A DNA stretch of 61,534 nt from Streptomyces capoamus (GTDB lineage: Bacteria; Actinomycetota; Actinomycetes; Streptomycetales; Streptomycetaceae): positions 115,058-176,591 of the forward strand of contig NZ_BNBF01000013.1 of NCBI RefSeq assembly GCF_014654935.1. Reading direction: 5' to 3'. The number at the start of each line of letters is the position of its first letter. Position 1 is the stretch's first letter. Below the pieces are notes generated by a model. The model saw only the letters and a program-made list of their open reading frames with translations, had not been told where the DNA came from and did not search any database. Shown here piece after piece: positions 7,890 through 18,752 of the stretch. The position numbers and the translations under genes were made by a program.

Positions 7890-9056
7890 ATGGCCACCAA
7901 CAGGACCGACACCCCGCTCATAGAAACCCCGCGCGGCCTCGCGGGCGTCGTCGTCGCCGAGACCGAGATCGGCGACGTCCGGGGCCGGGAGGGCTTCTAC
8001 CACTACCGCCAGTACCCGGCCGTCGACCTCGCCCGTACCCGCGGCTTCGAGGACGTCTGGCACCTCCTGGTCCACGGCGCGCTCCCTGACGCGCGCCGCG
8101 GCGCCGCCTTCGCCGCCGAGACCGCCGCACTGCGCCGCCTGCCCGCCGAGGTGCGTGCGGCGCTGCCCGCGATCGCCGAGGCCGGCCGGCTCGCCGGGCC
8201 GCTGGCCGGGCTGCGCACCGCCCTGTCCCTGCTGGGCGCCGCCCGCGGCTTCCGGCCGGTGTACGACATCGACCCGGACCAGCGGCGGGCCGACGCCGTG
8301 GCCGCCTGTGCGGCCGTACCCACCCTGCTGACCGCGCTGTACCGGCTCGGCCGCGGCCTCGACCCCGTGGAGCCGCGCGAGGACCTCTCCTACGCGGCCA
8401 ACTACCTGTACATGTTGACCGGTTCGGAGCCGGATCCGCGTCGGGTCCGTGCGGTCGAGCAATACTTGATCTCCACCATTGATCACGGGTTCAATGCGTC
8501 AACCTTCACCGCGCGCGTCATCGCGTCCACCGGTGCCGACGTCACGGCCTGCCTCACCGGGGCCGTCGGCGCCCTCTCCGGCCCGCTGCACGGAGGGGCG
8601 CCCAGCAGGGCCCTGGACACGCTGGACGCGATCGGCACCCCCGACCGGATCGACGCCTGGATCCGCGCACGGGTGCTCGCCGGCGACCGGATCATGGGCT
8701 TCGGTCACGCCGTCTACCGCACGGAGGACCCCCGTTCGCGGATGCTGCGCGAGATCGCCCTCGGCTTCGGCGGCCCCCGGGTCGACTTCGCGGTGGAGGT
8801 CGAGCGCCGGGTGGAGGCCCTCCTCGCCGAGCTGAAGCCCGGCCGCGAACTCCACACGAACGTCGAGTTCTACGCCGGTGTCGTCATGGAACTGTGCGGC
8901 CTGCCCCGGGAGATGTTCACCCCGACCTTCGCGGCGGCACGCGTGGTCGGCTGGAGCGCCAACATCCTGGAACAGGCCGCCGACCCGAAGATCATCCGCC
9001 CGGTGGCGCGGTACGTGGGCCCAAAGCCCCAGGTGCCGGTGGCCTCCGGCCGCTGA
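7890..9056 (+). CDS. Citrate synthase (or 2-methylcitrate synthase)
   Basis: This is a 388-aa type I citrate synthase, condensing oxaloacetate with acetyl-CoA (or propionyl-CoA) at the TCA/methylcitrate entry point. Family blocks are present: DHGFNASTFTARVIAST, HGGAPSRALD and GFGHAVYRTEDPRS. The block usually written NVDFYSG reads NVEFYAG here, so the catalytic Asp position is Glu. The start is the ATG at 7890 with a strong AAGGAGG site 7 nt upstream; the frame is open further left, but that part has no homology. It is divergent from the HTH-citrate synthase homologue. Codons around 8462-8505 are unusually A/T-ending. Confidence 0.9.
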   Translation: MATNRTDTPLIETPRGLAGVVVAETEIGDVRGREGFYHYRQYPAVDLARTRGFEDVWHLLVHGALPDARRGAAFAAETAALRRLPAEVRAALPAIAEAGRLAGPLAGLRTALSLLGAARGFRPVYDIDPDQRRADAVAACAAVPTLLTALYRLGRGLDPVEPREDLSYAANYLYMLTGSEPDPRRVRAVEQYLISTIDHGFNASTFTARVIASTGADVTACLTGAVGALSGPLHGGAPSRALDTLDAIGTPDRIDAWIRARVLAGDRIMGFGHAVYRTEDPRSRMLREIALGFGGPRVDFAVEVERRVEALLAELKPGRELHTNVEFYAGVVMELCGLPREMFTPTFAAARVVGWSANILEQAADPKIIRPVARYVGPKPQVPVASGR

Positions 9057-9202
9057 CGCGCCGGCCACCCGGGCGGGGAGCCCCGGCGGCCGGCGGGCGC
9101 CGGGACGGGTCCCCACCGCTCGTATGCTGGACGACCAGTCCACGCCCTTCCGCGCGCCGGGCCGCGAGCCGGTGCGCGCTGATACGTCAGAGAGGTCGCC
9201 CG

Positions 9203-10357
9203 TTGGGGAACAGCCCGGCAGACAGCGGCAGCCCGCAGCAGATCCCGGTCGTCGTGCTCGCCGGTTTCCTGGGCTCCGGGAAGACCACGCTCCTCAACCA
9301 TCTGCTGCACCGCAGCGGGGGCAGCCGGATCGGGGCCATCGTCAACGACTTCGGGGCCATCGAGATCGACGCCATGGCCGTCGCGGGAGCCCTCGGCGAC
9401 TCGACCGTCTCCCTCGGCAACGGCTGCCTGTGCTGTGCCGTCGACGCGAGCGAACTCGACCTCTACCTGGACCGGCTCGCCGCGCCCGCCACCGGCATCG
9501 ACGTGATCGTCATCGAGGCCAGCGGTCTGGCCGAGCCCCAGGAACTCGTGCGGATGGTGCTTGCCAGCGAGCATCCCGGCATCGTCTACGGCGGTCTGGT
9601 CGAAGTGGTCGACGCCGCCGAGTTCGACGACACGCGCGCGAGGCACCCCGAGATCGACCGGCACCTCGCCCTCGCCGACCTGGCCGTCGTCAACAAGCTC
9701 GACCGGACCGGCGATGCGGACCGGGTGCTGCGGCTCGTCCGCTCGCTCACCGACCGCGCCGCCGTCGTCCCCGCCACCTACGGCCGCATCGACCCCGAGT
9801 TCCTCTTCGACTGCCGGCCCAGCGAGGAGCGCGTCGGGCAGCTGTCCTTCGACGACCTGCACGATCACGACGACCCCGACCACGGCGCCGGCGACCACGG
9901 ACACCTGCACACCGGTTACGACAGCCTGTCCTTCACCTCGGACGTGCCGCTGGAGCCCCGCCGGCTCATGCGGTTCCTGGACAGCCGGCCCGAGGGGCTG
10001 TACCGGATCAAGGGCTACGTCGACTTCGGGCCGTACGACCCGGTCAACCGGTACGCCGTGCACGCCGTCGGCCGGTTCCTGCGCTTCTACCCGGAGCCCT
10101 GGGTGCCCGGTGAGGACCGTCGCACCCAGCTGGTGCTGATCGGCTCCGGCATCGACGCGGGCGCTCTCGGCAAGGAACTGCAGGGATGCAAGAACGACGC
10201 CCCGCACGCCGACCAGCACGGCATGTGGGGCGTCCTGCGCTACGTACAGGGCCCGGACGACCCGGGCGGCGAGACGGACAGCGACACGGACGACGTGACG
10301 CACGACGAGACGGAAGCGGACCTGGAGGATCCGCCCGCCCTGGCTCCACCCGCCTGA
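9203..10357 (+). CDS. CobW/ZNG1-family G3E GTPase metal chaperone
   Basis: This is a 384-aa GTPase. Walker A is GFLGSGKTT (~22-30), the metal-binding CxCC motif is GCLCCAV (~75-80), Walker B lies around IVIEASGLAEP, and the base-recognition motif is VVNKLD. A His/Asp-rich loop (HDHDDPDHGAGDHGHLH, ~220-236) could store or sense zinc. A CobW C-terminal domain and an acidic tail complete it. The start is the TTG at 9203, with AGAGG at 9191-9195; the longer frame to the left overlaps the citrate synthase gene and is not conserved. The family delivers Zn or Co to client proteins under metal limitation. No Zur box was recognised in front of it. Confidence 0.85.
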   Translation: MGNSPADSGSPQQIPVVVLAGFLGSGKTTLLNHLLHRSGGSRIGAIVNDFGAIEIDAMAVAGALGDSTVSLGNGCLCCAVDASELDLYLDRLAAPATGIDVIVIEASGLAEPQELVRMVLASEHPGIVYGGLVEVVDAAEFDDTRARHPEIDRHLALADLAVVNKLDRTGDADRVLRLVRSLTDRAAVVPATYGRIDPEFLFDCRPSEERVGQLSFDDLHDHDDPDHGAGDHGHLHTGYDSLSFTSDVPLEPRRLMRFLDSRPEGLYRIKGYVDFGPYDPVNRYAVHAVGRFLRFYPEPWVPGEDRRTQLVLIGSGIDAGALGKELQGCKNDAPHADQHGMWGVLRYVQGPDDPGGETDSDTDDVTHDETEADLEDPPALAPPA

Positions 10358-10457
10358 ACCCGTGCCGTACGGCCGGAGCCGCGCGGCCCGAGCTACCGGG
10401 CCCGAGCCGCACGGCCTGACCGGCACAGCCCGAGCCGCGCCGCCCGTCCCTGCCGCC

Positions 10458-12917
<2,460 letters not shown>

Positions 12918-13214
12918 CGCTGCCTGGCTCCTTCTGATCTGGTCGCTCGCCTACGGGGCGCTCGTGCTGCTGAAGCGTTTGACGGATCTGACGCGGACCA
13001 TTGTGGACCCAGGCACTGACAGCCCGTGCCACCGCCCGCTCCGGTCGGGCTCGCCCGGACCGGCGGGGCGGAGTCCGACGCAGGCTACGCGATCCGCTGT
13101 GGGCGTACGTCGCGCGGGAACTTCGCCGAGGCCCCGCACGCTTTGCATACAGTGGCAGGAACGGCAGGAAAACCGCGGTTTCCATCAACCGCCTCCGCTC
13201 GCGAAGGGACGTAC

Positions 13215-14618
13215 ATGCCCATGGGTCACACGACCACAGCCGAGGCAGGCTCCGGGGGCCTGACAGCGACCGAGCACCGCCTGGCCAACGGTCTGCGCGT
13301 GGTGCTCTCCGAGGACCACCTGACCCCGGTGGCGGCGGTCTGCCTCTGGTACGACGTCGGCTCGCGCCACGAGGTCAAGGGCCGTACGGGCCTGGCGCAC
13401 CTCTTCGAGCACCTGATGTTCCAGGGTTCCGCGCAGGTCAAGGGCAACGGCCACTTCGAGCTGGTGCAGGGCGCCGGCGGCTCGCTCAACGGGACGACCA
13501 GTTTCGAGCGCACGAACTACTTCGAGACGATGCCCGCCCACCAGCTGGAGCTGGCGCTCTGGCTGGAGGCCGACCGCATGGGCTCGCTGCTGGCCGCCCT
13601 GGACGAGGAGTCCATGGAGAACCAGCGGGACGTCGTCAAGAACGAGCGCCGCCAGCGCTACGACAACGTGCCGTACGGCACCGCCTTCGAGAAGCTGACC
13701 GCGCTCTCCTACCCGGAGGGCCACCCCTACCACCACACGCCGATCGGTTCGATGGCGGACCTGGACGCGGCCACCCTGGAGGACGCCCGCCAGTTCTTCC
13801 GCACCTACTACGCGCCGAACAACGCGGTGCTCTCCGTGGTCGGTGACATCGACTCCGAGCAGACCCTCGCCTGGGTCGAGAAGTACTTCGGCTCCATCAC
13901 GTCCCACGACGGCAAGCCCGCGCCCCGCGACGGTTCCCTGCCGGACGTCATCGGCGAGCAGAAGCGCGAGGTCGTCGTGGAGGAGGTCCCGGCGCGCGCG
14001 CTGATGGCCGCCTACCGGCTCCCGCACGACGGCACGCGCGCGTGCGACGCGGCCGACCTCGCCCTGACCGTCCTCGGCGGCGGCGAGTCCTCCCGCCTGT
14101 ACAACCGGCTGGTGCGCCGGGACCGCACGGCGGTCGCGGCCGGCTTCGGCCTGCTGCGCCTGGCCGACGCGCCCTCCATGGGCTGGCTGGACGTGAAGAC
14201 CTCCGGTGACGTCGAGGTGCCGGTCATCGAGACCGCCATCGACGAGGAACTCGCCCGGTTCGCCGCGGAGGGCCCCACGCCCGAGGAGATGGAGCGGGCC
14301 CAGGCCCAGCTGGAGCGCGAATGGCTGGACCGGCTCGGCACGGTCGCCGGCCGCGCAGACGAACTGTGCCGGTTCGCGGTCCTGTTCGGCGACCCGCAGC
14401 TGGCCCTGACCGCCGTCCAGCGGGTCCTGGAGGTGACCCCGGAGGAGGTCCAGGAGGTCGCGGCAGCCCGCCTGCGGCCCGACAACCGCGCGGTCCTCGT
14501 CTACGAGCCGAAGTCCCCGCAGACCGTCGAGGACGCCGGCGTCCCCGAGGACCCGGAGCAGGAAGCCACCGTAGAGGCGGGCCGCAACGAGACCGAGACC
14601 GAGGAGACGGCCAAGTGA
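13215..14618 (+). CDS. M16-family zinc metallopeptidase, catalytic subunit
   Basis: This is a 467-aa insulinase-type peptidase. The inverted zinc motif HLFEH is at residues 62-66, with a distal Glu in ENQRDVVKNER (~137-144) and the conserved substrate segment GGSLNGTTSFERTNYFET. The second M16 domain follows from ~230. The start ATG at 13215 has GAAGGGA upstream; the frame to the left is open but runs into the intergenic region. The TGA overlaps the GTG of the next gene (GTGA), so the two M16 proteins are made together. They probably form a heterodimer like bacterial M16B pairs and mitochondrial processing peptidase. No signal peptide is apparent, so a cytoplasmic location is likely. Confidence 0.9.
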   Translation: MPMGHTTTAEAGSGGLTATEHRLANGLRVVLSEDHLTPVAAVCLWYDVGSRHEVKGRTGLAHLFEHLMFQGSAQVKGNGHFELVQGAGGSLNGTTSFERTNYFETMPAHQLELALWLEADRMGSLLAALDEESMENQRDVVKNERRQRYDNVPYGTAFEKLTALSYPEGHPYHHTPIGSMADLDAATLEDARQFFRTYYAPNNAVLSVVGDIDSEQTLAWVEKYFGSITSHDGKPAPRDGSLPDVIGEQKREVVVEEVPARALMAAYRLPHDGTRACDAADLALTVLGGGESSRLYNRLVRRDRTAVAAGFGLLRLADAPSMGWLDVKTSGDVEVPVIETAIDEELARFAAEGPTPEEMERAQAQLEREWLDRLGTVAGRADELCRFAVLFGDPQLALTAVQRVLEVTPEEVQEVAAARLRPDNRAVLVYEPKSPQTVEDAGVPEDPEQEATVEAGRNETETEETAK

Positions 14619-16003
14619 CCGAGCTCGCCACCATGGACTTCCACCCCCAGCCGCAGCCCGGCGAGGCGCGGCCCTGGGCGTTCCCGGCCCCGGAGCGCGG
14701 CACCCTCGGCAACGGCCTGACCGTGCTGCGCTGCCACCGCCCCGGCCAGCAGGTCGTCGCCGTGGAGGTGCTGCTGGACGCGCCGCTGGACGCCGAGCCG
14801 GCCGGCCTGGACGGCGTGGCCACGATCATGGCGCGGGCCTTCTCCGAGGGCACCGACAAGCACTCCGCCGAGGAGTTCGCCGCCGAACTGGAGCGCGCGG
14901 GCGCCACCCTGGACGCGCACGCCGACCACCCCGGCGTCCGGCTCAGCCTGGAGGTCCCCGCCTCGCGGCTGGCCAAGGGCCTCGGGCTGCTCTCCGACGC
15001 CCTGCGCGCGCCCGCCTTCGCCGAGAGCGAGGTCGAGCGCCTCGTCCGCAACCGCCTGGACGAGATCCCGCACGAGCTGGCCAACCCCTCCCGCCGGGCC
15101 GCCAAGGAACTCTCCAAGGAGCTGTTCCCGGCGACCTCGCGCATGTCCCGGCCGCGCCAGGGCACCGAGGAGACGGTCGAGAAGATCGACGCCGGGGCCG
15201 TACGCGCCTTCTACGACCGCCACGTGCGGCCCGCCACGGCCACCGTGGTCGTCGTCGGCGACCTGACCGGCACCGACCTGGACGCGCTGCTCGACGACAC
15301 CCTGGGCGCCTGGACCGGCACCCCGGGCGAGCCCCGGCCGGTGCCCCCGGTGACCGCGGACGACACCGGACGCGTGGTCATCGTGGACCGGCCCGGCGCC
15401 GTCCAGACGCAGCTGCTCATCGGCCGCATCGGCCCCGACCGGCACGACCGGGTGTGGCCCGCCCAGGTGCTCGGCACGTACTGCCTCGGCGGGACCCTCA
15501 CCTCGCGCCTGGACCGCGTGCTGCGCGAGGAGAAGGGCTACACCTACGGCGTGCGCTCCTTCGGCCAGGTCCTCAGGTCCGCGCCGGACGGCACGGGCGC
15601 GTCGATGCTCGCCATCAGCGGCTCCGTGGACACGCCGAACACCGGCCCGGCCCTGGAGGACCTGTGGAAGGTGCTGCGGACCCTCGCGGAGGAGGGCCTG
15701 ACCGACGCCGAACGGGACGTCGCCGTGCAGAACCTCGTCGGTGTGGCGCCGCTGAAGTACGAGACCGCGGCGGCCGTCGCGAGCACGCTGGCCGACCAGG
15801 TCGAGCAGCACCTGCCCGACGACTTCCAGGCCACGCTGTACCGGCAGCTGGCCGCCACGGGCACGGTGGAGGCCACCGCGGCCGTCGTGAACGCCTTCCC
15901 GGTGGACCGCCTGGTGACCGTCCTCGTCGGTGACGCGGCGCGGATCAAGGCGCCGGTGGAGGCGCTGGGCATCGGTGAAGTGACCGTGGTGGCGGCCGAG
16001 TAA
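14615..16003 (+). CDS. M16-family protein, non-catalytic partner subunit
   Basis: This is a 462-aa M16 protein. The position of HxxEH reads GLDGVATIMARAFSEGT, so zinc ligands are absent. The second domain keeps the conserved substrate-grasping YTYGVRS segment. This split (zinc motif in one chain, the Arg/Tyr segment in the other) is the known arrangement of heterodimeric M16B peptidases. The GTG start at 14615 overlaps the upstream stop by 4 nt. A hairpin terminator follows at 16018. Confidence 0.88.
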   Translation: MTELATMDFHPQPQPGEARPWAFPAPERGTLGNGLTVLRCHRPGQQVVAVEVLLDAPLDAEPAGLDGVATIMARAFSEGTDKHSAEEFAAELERAGATLDAHADHPGVRLSLEVPASRLAKGLGLLSDALRAPAFAESEVERLVRNRLDEIPHELANPSRRAAKELSKELFPATSRMSRPRQGTEETVEKIDAGAVRAFYDRHVRPATATVVVVGDLTGTDLDALLDDTLGAWTGTPGEPRPVPPVTADDTGRVVIVDRPGAVQTQLLIGRIGPDRHDRVWPAQVLGTYCLGGTLTSRLDRVLREEKGYTYGVRSFGQVLRSAPDGTGASMLAISGSVDTPNTGPALEDLWKVLRTLAEEGLTDAERDVAVQNLVGVAPLKYETAAAVASTLADQVEQHLPDDFQATLYRQLAATGTVEATAAVVNAFPVDRLVTVLVGDAARIKAPVEALGIGEVTVVAAE

Positions 16004-16017
16004 CGGCACGCGCGCGA

Positions 16018-16049
16018 GGGCCCTGGCGACCTACGGGTCGTCAGGGCCC
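16018..16049 (+). terminator. Rho-independent-type hairpin after the M16 genes
   Basis: GGGCCCTG and CAGGGCCC arms close a hairpin 15 bp after the second M16 stop codon. There is no clear T-run, as is usual in Streptomyces. Confidence 0.7.
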
Positions 16050-16210
16050 CGCTGTTCCACTCGACCCCTCAGATGCCCGTTTTGGGGCGGAGGTTGCCTG
16101 TCTGCCCTGTGGGATGCGCTACAAAAACCCGGCTGCGTTTGAGGATTGAAAGCGTGCCGCCGTAGCGTCGTCCGGGCTGTTCGTCAGGCAGTGCGCCGCA
16201 CCCGCGGCAC

Positions 16211-16368
16211 CGGACAGTCATCGCCGAGTCCCCGTACGGCGCGAGCCAGGGGAGCCGGGGACCCACGTCCCTGGGGTGAATCGGGCGCCCGCGCGACCGC
16301 GAGGGGGCTCGTAGGAGACCTTCCTGCTCCGAACCCGTCAGCTAACCCGGTAGGCGAGAGGGAAGGAA
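16211..16368 (+). promoter_or_regulatory. ydaO-type cyclic-di-AMP riboswitch
   Basis: The 5' leader of the M23 hydrolase gene carries the conserved blocks of the ydaO class: GCCGAGTCCCCGTACGGCG near 16223, a GGGGAGCCGGGGACCCA block near 16253, GGGTGAATCGGGC near 16273, and CCGTCAGCTAACCCGGTAGGC near 16335. These are the pseudoknot and ligand-pocket elements. The aptamer ends just before the ribosome binding site. In this class ligand binding normally turns expression off; in Streptomyces it is known upstream of several cell-wall hydrolase genes. Boundaries are approximate. Confidence 0.88.
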
Positions 16369-16383
16369 AGGACCAGCCACTTC

Positions 16384-17139
16384 ATGGCGTTCATGTGCGC
16401 CACCGGGAAGCACCGCAAGCCCGGCCGGGTCAAGCGGACCACCGCCCAGGCGGCCGGCGTCGCGGCCCTCACCACCACCGGCGTGATCGGCACCCTCGCC
16501 GCCTCTCCGGCGCTCGCCGCCGAGAACCCCTCGGAGCAGACCGGCCTCGTCCCCGTCGTGGCCGTGACCGAGGACGTCCCCGAGCAGATCGACGCGCAGG
16601 CCACCGCCCAGCAGCAGGCCGCCGAGCTGAAGGCGGCCCAGGAGGCCGCGGCGAAGGCCGCCGCGAAGCGGGCCGAGGAGGTGCGCGCGGCCAAGGCGCG
16701 TGCCGCCCGCGAGGCGGAGCGCAAGCTGCTGAACAGCTTCGTGGCCCCCATCGTGCACTCGTACGTCTCCACGGGCTACCAGGCCAGCAGCTCCCTGTGG
16801 TCCTCCGGCTCGCACACCGGTATCGACTTCCACGCGGCCAGCGGCACCGCCGTGCACGCGGTGGGCTCCGGCACGGTCGTCTCCACCGGCTGGGGCGGCG
16901 CGTACGGCAACCAGATCGTGATCCGCATGGCGGACGGCATGTACACCCAGTACGGGCACCTGTCGTCCATCGGGGTCACGGTGGGCCAGAAGGTGGTCCC
17001 GGGCCAGCAGATCGGCCTGTCCGGCGCCACCGGCAACGTCACCGGACCGCACCTGCACTTCGAGGCGCGGACCGGCCCCGAGTACGGCTCGGACGTCGAC
17101 CCGGTCGCCTACCTCCGCAACCACGGCGTGCACATCTGA
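16384..17139 (+). CDS. Secreted M23-family cell-wall peptidase
   Basis: This is a 251-aa exported protein. A long Sec-type signal (basic MAFMCATGKHRKPGRVKR, then a hydrophobic core) ends near ALAA. An alanine/glutamate-rich coiled coil (~65-112) follows, then the M23 LytM domain with zinc ligands in SHTGIDFH (HxxxD) and HLHFEA, and the typical YGHLSSIGVTVGQKV. It cuts peptide cross-bridges of peptidoglycan or activates other hydrolases. Translation starts at ATG 16384 behind AAGGAAAGGA; an in-frame ATG at 16393 is the alternative. Expression is predicted to be under control of the preceding c-di-AMP riboswitch. Confidence 0.9.
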   Translation: MAFMCATGKHRKPGRVKRTTAQAAGVAALTTTGVIGTLAASPALAAENPSEQTGLVPVVAVTEDVPEQIDAQATAQQQAAELKAAQEAAAKAAAKRAEEVRAAKARAAREAERKLLNSFVAPIVHSYVSTGYQASSSLWSSGSHTGIDFHAASGTAVHAVGSGTVVSTGWGGAYGNQIVIRMADGMYTQYGHLSSIGVTVGQKVVPGQQIGLSGATGNVTGPHLHFEARTGPEYGSDVDPVAYLRNHGVHI

Positions 17140-17161
17140 CGCCCGCGCACGACCGCCCGAG

Positions 17162-17184
17162 GCCCCGGCTCACCGAGTCGGGGC
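17162..17184 (+). terminator. Hairpin terminator after the M23 peptidase gene
   Basis: GCCCCG and CGGGGC arms followed by TTT lie 23 bp after the stop codon. Confidence 0.65.
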
Positions 17185-17335
17185 TTTCGCCGTTTTCGGG
17201 GCATCCGCCGGATCCGCTGACCAAAAAATATCCATTATCGAGGGCCCGCCGTCGGAAATTCCGGCTCATTGCAATAGAGTCACCGGACACACGTCCATCG
17301 TCGGCGTTTCACGGGGATTAAGGCGGAGGTCGGTC

Positions 17336-18022
17336 ATGCGTATTCCGGCGCACTCGGTGTGCACCGCTGTCCGGGACGACATCGTCGCGGGTGTCTACGA
17401 ACGCGGCAGCCGTCTCACCGAGGAAGTCCTGGCCCGTCGCTACGGCGTCTCGCGCGTCCCCGTGCGCGAGGCCCTGCGCACCCTGGAGGCCGAGGGCTTC
17501 GTGGTGACGCGCCGGCACGCGGGCGCGTGCGTGGCCGAACCGACCGAGCAGGACGCCGCCGACCTGCTGGAGATGCGGGTGCTGCTGGAGCCGCTGGGCG
17601 CCGCCCGGGCCGCCCAGCGGCGCACGGAGGCCCATCTGAAGGTACTGCGCGGCCTGGTCCGGATGGGCCAGGAGCGGGCCCGGCGGGACGGCGGCGAGGA
17701 CCTGCGCTCACTGGACGGCTGGTTCCACGAGACCCTCGCCCAGGCCTCCGGCAGCCCCTCGCTGACCTCGATGCTCACCCAGTTGCGGCACAAGATCGCC
17801 TGGATGTACACGGTGGAGGCGCCGGCCGGCCCGGTGCAGTCCTGGGCGGAGCACGGCGCCATCGTGGACGCGGTGGCGCGCGGGGACGCCGAGCGCGCGC
17901 GGGCGCTGACCACCCTGCACGCCGAACGCGCCGCGGGTGCGCACCGGCTGCGTTTTTCCGGTGCCGCGGAGCGTGTGAGGACTTCGCAACGTGCCGTCAA
18001 CATGTCGGGCCAGCGGCATTAA
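17336..18022 (+). CDS. GntR-family transcriptional regulator (FadR/FCD subfamily)
   Basis: This is a 228-aa regulator. The N-terminal winged helix contains LTEEVLARRYGVSRVPVREALRTLEAEGFV (~26-55), the classic GntR recognition region. The C-terminal all-helical FCD ligand domain (~80-215) has the ExxxxR-type segment MRVLLEPLGAARA and the metal-site histidines in WFHETLAQASG and AEHGAIVDAV. GGAGG precedes the ATG at 17336. It stands alone, so its target is not evident; HPr is downstream in the opposite orientation and the M23 gene upstream. Confidence 0.9.
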   Translation: MRIPAHSVCTAVRDDIVAGVYERGSRLTEEVLARRYGVSRVPVREALRTLEAEGFVVTRRHAGACVAEPTEQDAADLLEMRVLLEPLGAARAAQRRTEAHLKVLRGLVRMGQERARRDGGEDLRSLDGWFHETLAQASGSPSLTSMLTQLRHKIAWMYTVEAPAGPVQSWAEHGAIVDAVARGDAERARALTTLHAERAAGAHRLRFSGAAERVRTSQRAVNMSGQRH

Positions 18023-18099
18023 CACGGGCGCCGTATACAAAGGGGAGCAATTCCCGGGCGAGCGTCTTTTCTGCTGCCCGAAATCCGGGTGCGGTAATT

Positions 18100-18187
18100 C
18101 ACGCGGTTTCCCGGAGAGTCGTCATGCGGTTTCCGGAAGTGTGGTCACGCGGTTTCCGGGAGGGGCGTCACGCGGTTTCCCGGGCGT
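18100..18187. repeat. Four tandem copies of a 23-bp repeat
   Basis: Copies begin at 18100, 18123, 18146 and 18169, exactly 23 bp apart. The shared core is CACGCGGTTTCC (copy 2 has CATGCGG), followed by a variable tail. The array lies in the 270-bp gap between the GntR gene and the end of ptsH, where no gene is seen. Confidence 0.85.
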
Positions 18188-18291
18188 CCGGTGAATCGAC
18201 GGTCGCGGCGGGGCGGCGGAGGGCGCGGGTACGGCGGAGCCGCGCCGCCCCGGAAGGCGAACGCGGCTCCGGTGTCATGCGCGGTGCTCGC

Positions 18292-18573
18292 TCAGACGGT
18301 CTCGGGCAGCTCCTCCAGGCCCTCGGAGACCAGCTTGGCCAGCCGGTCGAGTGCGGCGTCCGCACCCTCGGCGTCGGAGGCGAGGACGATCTCCTCGCCG
18401 CCCTGGGCACCGAGGCCCAGGACGGCGAGCATGGAGGCCGCGTTGACGGGGTTGCCCCCGGCCTTGGCGATCGTCACCGGGACGCCTGTGGCCGTGGCGG
18501 CTCGGACGAAGATGGAGGCGGGGCGGGCGTGGAGGCCCTCGGCCCAGCCGACGTTGACGCGGCGCTCAGCCAT
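18292..18573 (-). CDS. ptsH: HPr phosphocarrier protein of the PTS
   Basis: This 93-aa protein passes phosphate from enzyme I to the EIIA domains of sugar permeases. The phosphorylated residue is His15 in GLHARPAS. The segment around the usual Ser46 site reads NAASMLAVLGLGAQ. Length and all blocks match actinobacterial HPr. It starts at ATG 18573 with GAAGGGC upstream. It is divergent from the PatA gene; no other PTS gene is in the window. Confidence 0.95.
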   Translation of the reverse strand: MAERRVNVGWAEGLHARPASIFVRAATATGVPVTIAKAGGNPVNAASMLAVLGLGAQGGEEIVLASDAEGADAALDRLAKLVSEGLEELPETV

Positions 18574-18752
18574 GTGTTGCTGCCCTTCGGTGTTCAGGGT
18601 TGTCTAGACCAGTTTCCCATATCGTGAAGCGTGCCCGGAGGGGGACGTGCGTCCCCCTCCGCCGTGGCGCCGGACCGCGGCCTCGGTCCGGCTTCCCGTC
18701 CTCCACAGACTGCCTCGCGCCACTGTCGTACGCGAGCCGTACTCTGGGGCCC

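Noticed and set aside
14615-16003. Second M16 gene as an active zinc peptidase
   Set aside because: The HxxEH motif is absent at the expected place.
18100-18187. The 23-bp tandem repeats as a CRISPR array
   Set aside because: There is no spacer-sized unique sequence between repeats and no cas gene in the window.
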